Made by a program: the position numbers and the translations under genes
Part shown: piece after piece, positions 9,239 through 19,359 of the stretch
How the letters are laid out: each line of letters opens with the position of its first letter
Position numbering within the stretch: position 1 is the first letter of the stretch
The notes under the pieces: generated by a model
The model's database searches: none
Told to the model about the DNA's origin: nothing
Seen by the model: only the letters and a program-made list of their open reading frames with translations
DNA from: Sphingobacterium sp.
Lineage (GTDB): Bacteria > Bacteroidota > Bacteroidia > Sphingobacteriales > Sphingobacteriaceae
Length of the DNA: 64,000 bases
Direction of reading: 5' to 3'
Assembly: GCA_031253985.1 (NCBI GenBank)
Contig: JAIRVH010000161.1
Location: 1 to 64,000, forward strand

Positions 9239-9460
9239 ATGCCAATCTTAATTCACTTGGATAAAATAATGAAAGAGAAAAAGATGTCGCTTAACCAATT
9301 GAGTGACAGCGTCGGAATTACCCTTTCCAATCTTTCAATCATTAAGAATCAGAAGGCGAAGGCATTGCGATTAGATACGCTCGAAGCGATATGTAAAGCA
9401 CTGGACTGTCAGCCCGGTGACCTGCTGCAATATTATGATGGAGGGGATGAAAAAGGCTAA
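9239..9460 (+). CDS. Small Xre/Cro-type HTH regulator (YozG-like)
   Basis: A 73-aa protein that is almost entirely one helix-turn-helix: KEKKMSLNQLSDSVGIT followed by LSNLSIIKNQKAKALRLDTL and EAICKALDCQPGDLLQYY. It matches the small Cro/C1 class (YozG type), which usually sits beside a DUF2975 membrane protein; no such partner is seen here. It is convergent with fmt and overlaps its last 4 bases, so no terminator separates the two. DNA-binding function is very likely; the target is unknown. Confidence 0.8.
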   Translation: MPILIHLDKIMKEKKMSLNQLSDSVGITLSNLSIIKNQKAKALRLDTLEAICKALDCQPGDLLQYYDGGDEKG

Positions 9461-10374
9461 AAGCGATAGCCTTTTAAAAAATCCACTACGTTCATTTTTT
9501 TCTTGCCCTCTAACTGCAGGTCGGAAATGACAATATAACCGTCTTGCGCCGCAATTTTTAAGAAACTTTTCTTGTCTGTTTCTATGGTTCCCGGTATTGT
9601 CGGTGTATGGACAAGTTCTTTTTCTGTGCGATAGATTTTTAATACCTTATCGTTTAAGAGCGTAAATGCCGCCGGATAAGGGCTTAATCCTCGAATGAAG
9701 TTATAGACCTGCGCAGTGGGCTGATCCCAGTTTATTTTACAGTCTTCCTTAAAAATTTTTGGCGCATGTTTGAGCGAGGCTGCTGCAATAAGGTCGTCCT
9801 GTGGTTTAGGTTGCAAGGTTCCTGCTTTTAACTGCTCAATGGTCTGAAGAAGAGTTTCAGCCCCTGCGACCATGAGCTTGTCGTGAAGATCACCCGCATT
9901 GTCGGTTTCCTTAATGGCAACTTTTTTCGACAATAAGATATTCCCGGTATCAATTTCATGTTGTAGCAAAAATGTCGTTACTCCCGATTCTTTCTCTCCA
10001 TTGATGATCGCATGATTGATTGGCGCTGCACCTCGGTACTGTGGCAGCAGGGAAGCATGGACATTGATCGTCCCAAATTTAGGCATATTCCAGACCAGCT
10101 CCGGAAGCATACGAAATGCCACTACAACTTGAAGGTCTGCCTGGAAACTCCTGAGTTCATTCAAAAATGCTTCATCGCGAAGTTTTACTGGCTGTAGAAC
10201 TGGGATATTATGCTGTGCTGCAAATATTTTGACAGCCGATTCATGTATCTTTTGTCCACGTCCCGCGGGTTTGTCCGGCACGGTGACAACAGCAACAACC
10301 TGTTCACCTGACTGGATAAGCGCCTCAAGTGAAGCTACAGCAAAATCGGGGGTACCCATGAAAATAATACGCAT
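9457..10374 (-). CDS. fmt: Methionyl-tRNA formyltransferase
   Basis: Transfers a formyl group from 10-formyl-tetrahydrofolate to Met-tRNAi for translation initiation. 305 aa (family about 310-315). N-terminal formyltransferase fold beginning MRIIFMGTPDFAVASLEAL. The folate/catalytic block is NVHASLLPQYRGAAPINHAI (catalytic Asn and His), followed by the Asp in LQHEIDTGNILL. The C-terminal OB-type tRNA-binding domain starts near residue 205. Its 3' end overlaps a convergent small regulator by 4 nt. The usual def (deformylase) neighbour is absent. Confidence 0.95.
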   Translation of the reverse strand: MRIIFMGTPDFAVASLEALIQSGEQVVAVVTVPDKPAGRGQKIHESAVKIFAAQHNIPVLQPVKLRDEAFLNELRSFQADLQVVVAFRMLPELVWNMPKFGTINVHASLLPQYRGAAPINHAIINGEKESGVTTFLLQHEIDTGNILLSKKVAIKETDNAGDLHDKLMVAGAETLLQTIEQLKAGTLQPKPQDDLIAAASLKHAPKIFKEDCKINWDQPTAQVYNFIRGLSPYPAAFTLLNDKVLKIYRTEKELVHTPTIPGTIETDKKSFLKIAAQDGYIVISDLQLEGKKKMNVVDFLKGYRF

Positions 10375-10469
10375 AATACTTGTAATTTTTATAAAACTCT
10401 TAAAACCAGCACCGGGCCTCCATATTGAATAGCCACTTCAAAAACGCCTAATTATTTGCTATTTCAGTT

Positions 10470-10497
10470 TTGTAAATAACAAATTTTTATAACTTTG
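10470..10497 (+). promoter_or_regulatory. Promoter of the LolC/E-like permease gene
   Basis: A TTG at 10470-10472 and a TAACTTTG box at 10490-10497 (TAnnTTTG), 17 nt apart. The transcript would start about 20 nt before the TTG start codon at 10524. Confidence 0.6.
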
Positions 10498-10523
10498 CGA
10501 AGTTACATAAATATATTGAAAGC

Positions 10524-11741
10524 TTGAATTTTCCTTATTTTTTAGCACATCGGATCGCATTTTCTGGAAAACGAACGTTCTCAAAATTGATCGTTCGGGT
10601 GACTATTGGTGCAATTGCTCTTGCTATTGCAGCGATTATCATATCTATTGCGGTATTGCGGGGATTTAAGGGAGAGATTATCAGCAAACAAAGGAGTTTT
10701 TTTGCGGATGTATTGGTCTTGCGTTACGACCTGAATAAGTCTTACGAAAATTCACCCATAGCACTTACGCCAGCGCTCCAAAAATCAATATTGGCGATTC
10801 CCCAAGTTAATTCAATCAGTTCATTCGCCACCAAAGCCGGAATCATTAACGTGAACGATGAAGTGGAAGGCGTGGTCCTTAAAGGTATCGATTCATTGTA
10901 TAACCAAGAGCCCCTGCAGCATATGTTGTTGGAAGGCAATATGATCGATTTTAAATCGGATAACGCCGATAATCAGATTTTGGTATCGAAGTATCTTGCA
11001 GACCGGCTGCTCCTGAAAGTCGGCGACGATTTTATTATGTATTTCGTGCAGGATCCCATACGTAAACGAAAATTTGTCATTAAAGGTATTTTTAATACGG
11101 GCTCTGAAGAACTCGATAAGGTTTATGTTATCGGATCGCTCAATGTTATTCGCAAACTGAGCAACCTCGATGACCATGAAGTGGGGGGCTATGAGATTCG
11201 TATCAAAGATTTTAGTCAACTCGAACAGACTACAAACAAAGTTGAAGATCTATTGCCTATTGATATGCAGGCAATCAACATAAAGGATCAGGTCCCTGAT
11301 ATTTTTCAATGGCTGGAATTGCTGGATATGAATACCAAAATCATTTTTATCCTGATGACGGTGGTGGCTATTATCAATATGATTTCCGCCCTGCTGATCA
11401 CCATACTTGAGCGGACTTCAATGATTGGAATCTTAAAAGCATTAGGTTATCACAATGCGGGAATTCGCCGTGTCTTCATGTACAGTGCTTTATACCTCAT
11501 CGGCCTCGGATTATTAATTGGTAATCTGATTGGATTAAGCTTTTACTTTTTCCAGGATTTTACCCATTTCTTTAAATTGGATGAGAAAACCTACTACATC
11601 TCCTATGTGGCCGTTCAACTTCAATGGTCTGATGTGATTTTCGTCAATATGGCTGTCGTGTTTATCGGAATGATCTCCTTGTTTGTCCCATCGATGTTAA
11701 TCACCAAGATTAGTCCGATCAAAGCCATTTCTTTTAAGTAA
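10524..11741 (+). CDS. LolC/LolE-family ABC transporter permease
   Basis: A 405-aa inner-membrane protein of the FtsX/MacB permease superfamily. It has one N-terminal membrane helix (about residues 25-50, IGAIALAIAAIIISIAVLRG), a large periplasmic domain, then three C-terminal helices (about 270-400). This is the arrangement of LolC/E, which extract lipoproteins for transfer to the outer membrane. The start is TTG at 10524: no ATG lies upstream in frame, and MNFPYFLAHRIAFSGKRTF is a typical family N-terminus. No ATPase gene is adjacent, so its LolD-like partner must be elsewhere. Lipoprotein export is the likely role by family. Confidence 0.82.
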   Translation: MNFPYFLAHRIAFSGKRTFSKLIVRVTIGAIALAIAAIIISIAVLRGFKGEIISKQRSFFADVLVLRYDLNKSYENSPIALTPALQKSILAIPQVNSISSFATKAGIINVNDEVEGVVLKGIDSLYNQEPLQHMLLEGNMIDFKSDNADNQILVSKYLADRLLLKVGDDFIMYFVQDPIRKRKFVIKGIFNTGSEELDKVYVIGSLNVIRKLSNLDDHEVGGYEIRIKDFSQLEQTTNKVEDLLPIDMQAINIKDQVPDIFQWLELLDMNTKIIFILMTVVAIINMISALLITILERTSMIGILKALGYHNAGIRRVFMYSALYLIGLGLLIGNLIGLSFYFFQDFTHFFKLDEKTYYISYVAVQLQWSDVIFVNMAVVFIGMISLFVPSMLITKISPIKAISFK

Positions 11742-11856
11742 CACTATTTTTAGGCTTCGCTTTCTTTAAAAAATCGTATTTTTAGTGCTGTTAACTATTT
11801 TTCGAGCTGTATAGAAAAATAAGTATTTATATTTTACGGCTAGTATACAAGCACTT

Positions 11857-13980
11857 ATGAATAAAACTTTTGAGCATATTTCCCACGCTTTCGAAGCACC
11901 TTTACAAAATCCTGTACTTATATTTTCTCTGGTACTTTTTATTATCCTGTTGTCACCGATTGTACTGCGGCCGATCAAAGTCCCCGGAATTATCGGGTTA
12001 ATTATATCAGGTGTTATCATTGGACCTCATGGACTTAACTGGCTGGAAAAGAACTCGGCGATCACGCTATTTTCAACAATAGGCCTGCTTTATATCATGT
12101 TTATCGCTGGTTTGGAATTAGATATGAATGAGTTTAAAAAGACCAAAAATAAGAGCTTACTCTTTGGTTTCTTAACATTCATCGTTCCGATTAGCATTGG
12201 CTATCCCGTTTGTCATTTTTTACTGGGCTACGGCGTTTTGCCAAGTTTATTGATATCAAGCATGTTTGCGACCCATACCTTGGTTTCTTATCCCATTGTG
12301 AATAGCTATGGCATCTCTAAAATGGAGGCTGTCGCGATCACGATAGGCGGAACAATCCTAACAGATACGGCCGTGCTGATTATACTTGCTGTGATTACGG
12401 GCGTTTCCCAGGGAAATATTGGCAATGAATTTTGGATTACCCTGACGATTTCCTTTGCTATTTTCCTGTTTATTATGTTTGGTGTTATCCCAAGGATCGC
12501 AAAATGGTTTTTTGAGCGTTTGGGTAGTGAGAAGACATCAAACTATATTTTCGTTCTTTCCGTTGTCTTTTTTGCCGCTTTTTTAGCGGAAATTGCCGGC
12601 CTTGAGCCGATCATCGGCGCTTTCGTAGCCGGCCTGGCCCTGAACAAACTGATTCCACATTCTTCGGCATTAATGAACCGAATCGAGTTTATAGGCAATG
12701 CAATTTTTATTCCTTTCTTTTTGATATCGGTGGGGATGATTGTCGATGTGAGCGTGATCCTGAAGGGGCCTCAGGCGCTGATTATTGCAGGAACGCTGAC
12801 CGTTGTGGCGATCGTCGGAAAATATGTGGCGGCTTGGTTAACGCAGCTCGTTTTCAAATATAGCCGTGGTCAGCGCAATCTGATATTTGGTTTGAGTAGT
12901 GCCCATGCAGCAGCAACACTAGCTGTCATCATGGTTGGACATAAAAACGGTATTATTGACGAGAATGTACTCAACGGTACCATTCTCTTGATCTTGGTGA
13001 CCTGTATCGTCGCTACAGTGGTTACAGGAAATGCCTCACGCAAAGTGGTTATGGATGGTGAACAGGATGAAGAGCATACAGATGTGGTGAAGGAAAAAGA
13101 TGAAAACATCTTGATCTCTATCGCTAATATGGATAATATGGAGCCGATTTTGGACTTTTCCACTTATATTAAAAGCAAGAAGTGTTCCTATCCCGTCAAT
13201 ATTGTTTCCGTTGTGAAAGACAATGAACAGGCCGAGTTAAACATGTCAAAAGCACGGAAGAATCTGGATAACATGGTGCGCTATGCTTCCGGCAGCGAAA
13301 CAAATGTGAATATCAGTGCGACAATAGACTTAAATATAGCAAGCGGTGTTGCGCGGTCGGCAAAAGAGGTCTCTGCCAACTGCATCGTTTTGGGCTGGCC
13401 GAGTGCCGCTAATTTTATGGATAAGTTTGTGGGAGAGAAGACAGAAAGTATTTTAAATCGAACCTCGGCTAATGTGATGTTATGTCATTTTAAAAAACCT
13501 TTTATTTCCAATAAATCCATCGTTGTTTTTGCACCGCCGATGTGCGAAGCTGAATTTGGGTTCGAGTATTGGTTAGAAAAGGTGGTTAAGCTTGCCCAGG
13601 AATTATCCCTTTCGATCACTTTTGTTGTCGACGCACGTTCCGCCGCTGCCATTGAAGAATATCTTGCTGAATTGAAAAATTCTGTTCCAGTCACCTTTGA
13701 GCATTATGATGCTTGGGACAATTTGCAGGGCCTTAAAGCGTTTAAGGAAGAAGATGCGATGTTTATTTTCGTATCGGCTAGAAACGGGGAGGTGTCTTAT
13801 CGTGACTCCCTGGACGGCGTAGCGAAAAAATTAGATCGTATCTATGCAAACGAAAATCTTGTTTTAGTGTTTCCTAGTAGAGTGGAAAATGCACATATCG
13901 ACGAATATGAAGATGTGGAAGCTGCTCCAATCTTTAGAAAAATTAGCAAAGAAATCGGAAATATGTTTAATAAAGGATAG
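11857..13980 (+). CDS. CPA2-type Na+(K+)/H+ antiporter with C-terminal cytosolic domain
   Basis: A 707-aa protein. Residues about 20-395 form a twelve-helix-type cation/proton antiporter membrane domain of the Kef/NapA group, with GIIGLIISGVIIGPHGLNW, LYIMFIAGLELDMNEFKK and EPIIGAFVAGLALNKLIP. From about residue 410 there is a hydrophilic region of roughly 300 aa with alternating beta/alpha pattern, resembling one or two universal-stress-protein-like domains. It probably exchanges Na+ or K+ for protons to control cytoplasmic pH. It lies 27 nt upstream of icd, so co-transcription is possible. Ion specificity cannot be told. Confidence 0.87.
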   Translation: MNKTFEHISHAFEAPLQNPVLIFSLVLFIILLSPIVLRPIKVPGIIGLIISGVIIGPHGLNWLEKNSAITLFSTIGLLYIMFIAGLELDMNEFKKTKNKSLLFGFLTFIVPISIGYPVCHFLLGYGVLPSLLISSMFATHTLVSYPIVNSYGISKMEAVAITIGGTILTDTAVLIILAVITGVSQGNIGNEFWITLTISFAIFLFIMFGVIPRIAKWFFERLGSEKTSNYIFVLSVVFFAAFLAEIAGLEPIIGAFVAGLALNKLIPHSSALMNRIEFIGNAIFIPFFLISVGMIVDVSVILKGPQALIIAGTLTVVAIVGKYVAAWLTQLVFKYSRGQRNLIFGLSSAHAAATLAVIMVGHKNGIIDENVLNGTILLILVTCIVATVVTGNASRKVVMDGEQDEEHTDVVKEKDENILISIANMDNMEPILDFSTYIKSKKCSYPVNIVSVVKDNEQAELNMSKARKNLDNMVRYASGSETNVNISATIDLNIASGVARSAKEVSANCIVLGWPSAANFMDKFVGEKTESILNRTSANVMLCHFKKPFISNKSIVVFAPPMCEAEFGFEYWLEKVVKLAQELSLSITFVVDARSAAAIEEYLAELKNSVPVTFEHYDAWDNLQGLKAFKEEDAMFIFVSARNGEVSYRDSLDGVAKKLDRIYANENLVLVFPSRVENAHIDEYEDVEAAPIFRKISKEIGNMFNKG

Positions 13981-14007
13981 GTATACCTTCCATTAAAATC
14001 TCAGATT

Positions 14008-15270
14008 ATGTCGAATAAGATTACAATGTCAAGTGAAGGAACATTGCAGGTTCCGAATTTTCCAACAATTCCTTTTATCATCGGTGACGGTATTGGTCCT
14101 GATCTTTGGCATGCCGCCGTGCGTGTTTTTGATAAAGCGGTGGAAAAGGCCTATAATGGACAGCGTAAAATAGTGTGGAAAGAGGTTTTAGCGGGTGAGA
14201 AAGCTTTTCATGAAACGGGGGAGTGGCTGCCAAAGGCAACGCTTGATGTCCTAAAAGAATATCTGGTGGGTATCAAAGGGCCGCTAACGACACCTGTTGG
14301 AGGCGGGATACGCTCGTTAAATGTTGCATTGCGCAAAGATTTGGATCTCTATGTTTGTCAGCGTCCTACAAAATGGTTTACAGGAGTGCCTTCTCCGGTT
14401 AAACATCCGGAATATGTTGACATGGTGATTTTTCGTGAAAATACCGAAGATATTTACGCAGGAATAGAATTTCAGGCTGGGACAGCCGAAGCAAACAGGC
14501 TCCAGGACTTCTTGCACGATGAGCTTGATATTGATTACGATTTCTCGGCGACGACGGGAGTCGGTGTCAAGCTGGTTTCTGAGGAGGGGTCGAAAAGGTT
14601 AGTCCGTGCAGCGATAGAACACGCTATTCATCATAATTTACCTTCCGTGACAATTGTTCACAAGGGAAATATCATGAAATTTACCGAAGGTGCTTTTAAG
14701 ATTTGGGGCTATGAGGTGGCTGAAACCGAATTTGCAGACAAAACATATACTTGGGGGCAATGGGAGCGGACCAAAGCAGAAAAAGGTGAAGAGGCCGCCA
14801 ATCAGGAGCAGAAAGCTGCGCTGGGATCCGGAAAAATTTTAGTTAAAGATATTATTGCAGATAATTTTTTACAGCAGATCCTGCTCAATCCACGTGATTT
14901 TTCTGTTGTAGCAACCTTAAATCTGAACGGTGATTATATTTCCGATGCACTGGCCGCAATGGTTGGCGGTATAGGGATCGCACCGGGCGCCAATATCAAT
15001 TTTAAAACAGGTCACGCTGTTTTTGAAGCGACACATGGAACTGCGCCACGCTTTGCCAATACCGATACCATGAATCCTTCCTCTGTTATTCTGAGTGGGG
15101 TCATGCTATTGGAATATCTGGGATGGGCGGAAGCCGCGGAGGCAATTGTCAAAGCCTTGGGGGAGACCATCATTGCCAAGACCGTAACTGTAGACTTTTA
15201 CAATTTGATGGAAGATGCTACGCTGGTTAAGACCAGTGAATTTGCGGACCGGATTATTGAAAAAATATAA
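14008..15270 (+). CDS. icd: Isocitrate dehydrogenase
   Basis: Converts isocitrate to 2-oxoglutarate in the TCA cycle. 420 aa, of the same type as E. coli Icd (416 aa). Substrate residues are conserved with a fixed offset from E. coli numbering: Ser103 (the phosphorylation-site serine), Asn105, Arg109, Arg119, Arg143 and Tyr150, in [18 protein letters not shown] and [11 protein letters not shown]. Residues that hold the NADP 2'-phosphate in E. coli differ: Lys344/Tyr345 become Arg348/Phe349 (GTAPRFAN), and Tyr391/Arg395 become Val395/Asn399 ([10 protein letters not shown]). Cofactor choice is therefore uncertain. A small insert (about 255-275, charged) is also present. It follows the antiporter by 27 nt. 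Confidence 0.94.
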   Translation: MSNKITMSSEGTLQVPNFPTIPFIIGDGIGPDLWHAAVRVFDKAVEKAYNGQRKIVWKEVLAGEKAFHETGEWLPKATLDVLKEYLVGIKGPLTTPVGGGIRSLNVALRKDLDLYVCQRPTKWFTGVPSPVKHPEYVDMVIFRENTEDIYAGIEFQAGTAEANRLQDFLHDELDIDYDFSATTGVGVKLVSEEGSKRLVRAAIEHAIHHNLPSVTIVHKGNIMKFTEGAFKIWGYEVAETEFADKTYTWGQWERTKAEKGEEAANQEQKAALGSGKILVKDIIADNFLQQILLNPRDFSVVATLNLNGDYISDALAAMVGGIGIAPGANINFKTGHAVFEATHGTAPRFANTDTMNPSSVILSGVMLLEYLGWAEAAEAIVKALGETIIAKTVTVDFYNLMEDATLVKTSEFADRIIEKI

Positions 15271-15298
15271 GAATTTTAGTCAAATCTCTGTTTTTTTT

Positions 15299-15556
15299 AT
15301 GGACTACAATCAGTTGCCGCCTTTTATAAGGGAATCGCGTATTTTTACGGAGAACGATAAAATCAAATTAGCTCAGGCCGAACGTTTGCCCACGCCGCAG
15401 GAAGTGGACGACATCACCGGGCTTCCCGAAATTTACGAATTGTTAAATGCCTTTATCGGCGATCAATCCTCCCGTAATACACACCTTCAGCTTAAAGCGA
15501 GGGAGTATTTGCAAGATAATCAGGTAGATATGGCTTGGAAGGTTTTGCTTATCTGA
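15299..15556 (+). CDS. Small protein of unknown function
   Basis: An 85-aa, mostly helical, acidic soluble protein beginning MDYNQLPPFIRESRIF. The ATG at 15299 is preferred; a longer frame from 15215 would run back into icd. It has no signal peptide and no membrane segment. It starts 28 nt after icd on the same strand and may be co-transcribed. I do not recognise the family. Codon use looks like its neighbours, so I judge it a real gene. Confidence 0.6.
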   Translation: MDYNQLPPFIRESRIFTENDKIKLAQAERLPTPQEVDDITGLPEIYELLNAFIGDQSSRNTHLQLKAREYLQDNQVDMAWKVLLI

Positions 15557-15647
15557 TGTTTTTTGCATTGAATTAGGGAGTTGTTGTGCGATCTTTTTAT
15601 TGAAATCATTTAGAATTTTGTAAATTTTCAATAAAAAAAGAGATTAG

Positions 15648-15678
15648 TTGAAAAATATATAATTTTATTTTACCTTTG
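15648..15678 (+). promoter_or_regulatory. Promoter of serC
   Basis: TTG (15648-15650), 20-nt spacer and TACCTTTG (15671-15678): a textbook Bacteroidota -33/-7 pair. The leader to the serC ATG is about 60 nt. Confidence 0.7.
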
Positions 15679-15742
15679 GTTTTTAAAACAACAGATTGCT
15701 GAGCTAGGGTTAAAAAAGGCAATCAAACAAACTATAACATCA

Positions 15743-16813
15743 ATGAAACATAATTTTGGAGCAGGTCCATGTATTCTGCCAAAGGAAGTATTTCAACAAG
15801 CCTCAGAAGCTGTAATTGATTTTAACAACACAGGTTTATCAATTTTAGAGATCTCTCACCGTTCCAAAGAGTTTGAAGCAGTGATAGATGAAGCGACTCA
15901 ATTAGTAAGAGAGTTATTGGCAGTACCTCAGGGATATTCGATTCTTTTCCTTCAGGGCGGAGCTAGTCTGCAATTTGCGATGGCGCCTTTGAATCTATTG
16001 CCCGAAGGTGGCAAAGCTGCTTATTTGGATACTGGTGTCTGGGCGACAAAAGCTTTAAAAGAAGCTAAAAAATTCGGTACAGTAGATGTTGTAGCTTCGT
16101 CGATTGATAAAAACTATTCTTATATACCAAAAGGATATGCTATTCCTTCAGATGCAGCATATTTCCACTATACAGCCAACAACACCATTTATGGAACTGA
16201 AGTCTTTGAAAAACCTGAGACAGCATTGCCTGTGGTTGTTGATATGTCTTCGGATATCTTTTCACGTGAGATCAACGTAGCGGATTATGATTTGATCTAT
16301 GCAGGAGCACAGAAAAATATGGGTCCTGCAGGTGTTACCTTAGTTATCGTCAAAGATGATATCCTTGGCAAATCAGGCCGTGTGCTTCCATCGATGTTAG
16401 ATTACCAGTTGCATATCAATGGCGGTTCAATGTACAATACGCCGCCCGTATATTCGATATTCGTCTCGATGTTAAATCTTCGTTGGTTAAAAGCAAAAGG
16501 CGGTGTTGCCGTATTGGAGCAAGAGAATATCATCAAAGCACGTGCTTTATACGATGAGATCGATCGCAATCCATTGTTCAAAGGTACTGCTGCTGTAGAA
16601 GACCGTTCCCGCATGAATGTTACTTTTGTGATGGATACGCCAGAACTGGAAGCTGAATTTTTGGCTTTAGCGAAAGAGCGCAATCTGATTGGTATCAAAG
16701 GACACCGTTCGGTAGGCGGTTTTAGGGCGTCAATTTATAATGCTTTACCATTAAGCAGCGTCAATGCATTAATTGATGCGATGAAAGAATTTGAGGATAC
16801 GCATACTGCCTAA
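15743..16813 (+). CDS. serC: Phosphoserine aminotransferase
   Basis: PLP enzyme that converts 3-phosphohydroxypyruvate and glutamate to phosphoserine, the second step of serine synthesis; it also acts in PLP biosynthesis in many bacteria. 356 aa (family about 360). Recognised by the start [33 protein letters not shown] cofactor block (here [13 protein letters not shown]), the PLP lysine in [12 protein letters not shown], and the C-terminal [18 protein letters not shown]. It is followed 145 nt later by serA on the same strand, so the two first serine-pathway steps are adjacent. Confidence 0.95.
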   Translation: MKHNFGAGPCILPKEVFQQASEAVIDFNNTGLSILEISHRSKEFEAVIDEATQLVRELLAVPQGYSILFLQGGASLQFAMAPLNLLPEGGKAAYLDTGVWATKALKEAKKFGTVDVVASSIDKNYSYIPKGYAIPSDAAYFHYTANNTIYGTEVFEKPETALPVVVDMSSDIFSREINVADYDLIYAGAQKNMGPAGVTLVIVKDDILGKSGRVLPSMLDYQLHINGGSMYNTPPVYSIFVSMLNLRWLKAKGGVAVLEQENIIKARALYDEIDRNPLFKGTAAVEDRSRMNVTFVMDTPELEAEFLALAKERNLIGIKGHRSVGGFRASIYNALPLSSVNALIDAMKEFEDTHTA

Positions 16814-16958
16814 GGCAGTATGAATGTTTTTAAAATTCAAGCGTTGACGAATAAATAATTAGTTGGATTAAGAATTATTGTGGTATTGTTATTTTCGCTT
16901 GCTCAGGATTTCTGATCAGCTAAAAGAGACTGATTACCTTAAAAAACGAATTATAAAG

Positions 16959-17906
16959 ATGAAAATATTAGCGAATGACGGCATCGATCCACTAGGAAAA
17001 AAGATGTTGGAGGATGCAGGTCATAGTGTAGATACAAACCATATTCCACAGGAAGAGCTTGCTGAGAAGCTGCTTGCTTATGATGCGATCACTGTACGTA
17101 GTGCGACAAAAGTACGTCAGGCATTGATCGATGGCTGCCCTAACTTGAAAGTTATCGGCCGTGGTGGAGTAGGTATGGATAATATTGACGTGGAATATGC
17201 GCGTTCAAAAGGTATCGCTGTAGTCAATACGCCAGCGGCATCTTCTTTATCTGTTGCTGAATTGGTTTTTGCCCATTTGTTGAACGGTGTACGTTTCTTA
17301 TACGATTCTAATAGAAAAATGCCTGTTGAGGGAAATACTAAATTTGGCGCGCTGAAAAAAGCTTACGGAGCCGGAACAGAGCTTCGTGGAAAAACCATCG
17401 GTATTGTTGGTTTTGGTCGTATCGGCCGCGAAGTCGCAAAAATCGCCATCGGTTTAGGTATGGATGTCGTTTATACAGATCTATTTGAAGGACCTAAAGC
17501 GTTGACAATAACGCTTTCTGGCGGTATTCAAGTTGACGTGCCTATTCAACAAGTTGAAATGGAAAACTTATTGAAAGTTTCTGATTTTATCTCTTTACAC
17601 GTTCCATTTTTGGATAAACCTGCTATCGGTGCTGCTGAGTTTCCATTGTTAAAAGACGGCGTAGGCTTAGTAAATGCTTCTAGAGGTGGCGTTATCGATG
17701 AATTAGAATTGGTGAAAGCATTGGACTCTGGTAAAGTTGCATTTGCTGGGTTGGATGTATTCGATAATGAACCAACACCACGTGAGGAGATCTTGAAACA
17801 TCCTAAAATTTCATTGACTCCCCATATTGGAGCCGCAACAAATGAAGCACAGGAAAGAATCGGCGAAGAATTGGCCGGTCTATTGATCGAAAACTTGAAG
17901 AAGTAA
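16959..17906 (+). CDS. serA: D-3-phosphoglycerate dehydrogenase (short form)
   Basis: Oxidises 3-phosphoglycerate with NAD, the first step of serine synthesis. 315 aa from ATG 16959 (MKILANDGIDPLGKK); a longer frame from 16878 begins with a non-family extension and is rejected. NAD-binding fold GFGRIGREVAKIAIGLGMDV. Catalytic Arg in NASRGGVIDE, Glu in DNEPTPREEI, His in LTPHIGAATNEAQE. It ends right after the catalytic domain, so the serine-sensing ACT domain of E. coli-type SerA is missing and classical end-product inhibition through ACT is unlikely. It is followed by a strong terminator. Confidence 0.93.
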   Translation: MKILANDGIDPLGKKMLEDAGHSVDTNHIPQEELAEKLLAYDAITVRSATKVRQALIDGCPNLKVIGRGGVGMDNIDVEYARSKGIAVVNTPAASSLSVAELVFAHLLNGVRFLYDSNRKMPVEGNTKFGALKKAYGAGTELRGKTIGIVGFGRIGREVAKIAIGLGMDVVYTDLFEGPKALTITLSGGIQVDVPIQQVEMENLLKVSDFISLHVPFLDKPAIGAAEFPLLKDGVGLVNASRGGVIDELELVKALDSGKVAFAGLDVFDNEPTPREEILKHPKISLTPHIGAATNEAQERIGEELAGLLIENLKK

Positions 17907-17929
17907 TTCTTCCGCATAACACAAAGATA

Positions 17930-17970
17930 TGCGGCACAAAACTTTCATGATTTTGTGCCGCATTTTTTTT
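17930..17970 (+). terminator. Terminator of serA
   Basis: A perfect 12-bp stem, TGCGGCACAAAA (17930-17941) with 17951-17962, followed by eight T. Confidence 0.92.
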
Positions 17971-18030
17971 AATATAAATTCATGAATTGCCTATATTGGC
18001 ACACAGTAATTTAATAATTGTAACTTCAGT

Positions 18031-19344
18031 ATGAAAGTTTTAAAATTTGGTGGTACTTCCGTGGGAAGTGCAGCACGTATCAAAGGGTTGTTGGATATAG
18101 TAAACCCTGCTGAACGTCAGATCGTCGTGTTGTCCGCAGTTGCTGGAACGACAAATGCTTTGGTAGAAATAGGTCAAGCTTACACAGCAGGTAAGAAGGA
18201 CGAAGCTAAAGATTTGGTCAAGAAGCATAAGGATAAGTACGAGGATCTTATCAAAGAACTTTTTAGCACTGAACAAGGGTATAAAAATGGTAAAGAACTG
18301 ATCGATTACCATTTTAACCTAATTTCCGCCTTGGCAAACGAATTATTTACATCAATCGAAGAGAAAGTCATCTTGGCCCAAGGTGAGTTGATGTCTACTG
18401 CGTTATGGCATTTCTACCTGAATGAAATCGGTGTTAAATCCGTATTGCTGCCCGCCTTGGATTTTATGAAAATCGACGAGGATAACGAGCCTATGGTGGA
18501 GTATATCGGTGAAAAGCTTAGCCACATTCTGGCGCAAAGCCCAGAGAATACATTATTTATCACACAAGGTTTTATTTGTAGAAATTCATTTGGCGAAATT
18601 GACAATTTGCGCCGTGGTGGATCGGATTATACAGCATCATTGATCGGCGCCGCAATCCGCGCCAATGAGGTTCAGATCTGGACGGATATCGACGGTATGC
18701 ATAATAATGATCCGCGTGTTGTTAAAGGAACGACTCCAATCGCTCACCTAAGTTTTGATGAAGCTGCGGAATTAGCCTATTTTGGCGCTAAAATTTTACA
18801 TCCGCAATCGGTTTTCCCCGCACAAAAATATAATGTTCCGGTAAGGTTGTTGAATACCATGGAACCGAATGCCAAGGGTACATTAATCAGTAAAGATGGT
18901 GCACAGAAAGGTTGTATCAGAGCTATTGCTGCAAAAGATGGCATTACGGCAATCCATATCCACTCATCAAGAATGTTGCTGGCTTATGGTTTCTTACGTC
19001 GTGTTTTTGAGATTTTCGAGCGCTATAAAACACCAATTGATATGATTACCACTTCGGAGGTCGCTGTGTCGCTGACGATTGACGATACCACAAATTTGGC
19101 AGATATTATCAAGGAAGTTGAGGACTTTGGTTCAGTAACTGTCGATGGTGATCAGACCATCGTCTGTGTTGTCGGTGATTTCGGATTGAATAGCCACGGT
19201 TACGCAGCACGTGTACTCGATGCTGTAAAACATTTGCCAGTACGTATGATATCTTATGGAGGTTCAGATTTCAATGTATCCATTTTATTGAATTCGGACC
19301 ATAAGACTGAGGCATTACGTTCATTGCACAATCGTTTATTTTAA
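18031..19344 (+). CDS. lysC: Aspartate kinase (monofunctional)
   Basis: Phosphorylates aspartate, the entry step to lysine, diaminopimelate, threonine and methionine. 437 aa. N-terminal kinase domain: MKVLKFGGTSVGSAARI, LRRGGSDYTASLIGAAI (substrate/ATP binding), WTDIDGMHNNDPRVV. The C-terminal part (from about 305) has two ACT-like segments, AIHIHSSRMLLAYGFLRRVF and TIVCVVGDFGLNSHGYAARV, which allow allosteric control. No homoserine dehydrogenase domain is fused. It lies 15 nt upstream of lysA, so this is a lysine/DAP operon and this isozyme probably serves lysine. Confidence 0.94.
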   Translation: MKVLKFGGTSVGSAARIKGLLDIVNPAERQIVVLSAVAGTTNALVEIGQAYTAGKKDEAKDLVKKHKDKYEDLIKELFSTEQGYKNGKELIDYHFNLISALANELFTSIEEKVILAQGELMSTALWHFYLNEIGVKSVLLPALDFMKIDEDNEPMVEYIGEKLSHILAQSPENTLFITQGFICRNSFGEIDNLRRGGSDYTASLIGAAIRANEVQIWTDIDGMHNNDPRVVKGTTPIAHLSFDEAAELAYFGAKILHPQSVFPAQKYNVPVRLLNTMEPNAKGTLISKDGAQKGCIRAIAAKDGITAIHIHSSRMLLAYGFLRRVFEIFERYKTPIDMITTSEVAVSLTIDDTTNLADIIKEVEDFGSVTVDGDQTIVCVVGDFGLNSHGYAARVLDAVKHLPVRMISYGGSDFNVSILLNSDHKTEALRSLHNRLF

Positions 19345-19359
19345 GAAGTAGGATTTTAT

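Noticed and set aside
15215..15298. Longer start for the small gene after icd
   Set aside because: It would overlap the coding end of icd by 56 nt in another frame; ATG 15299 is the natural start.
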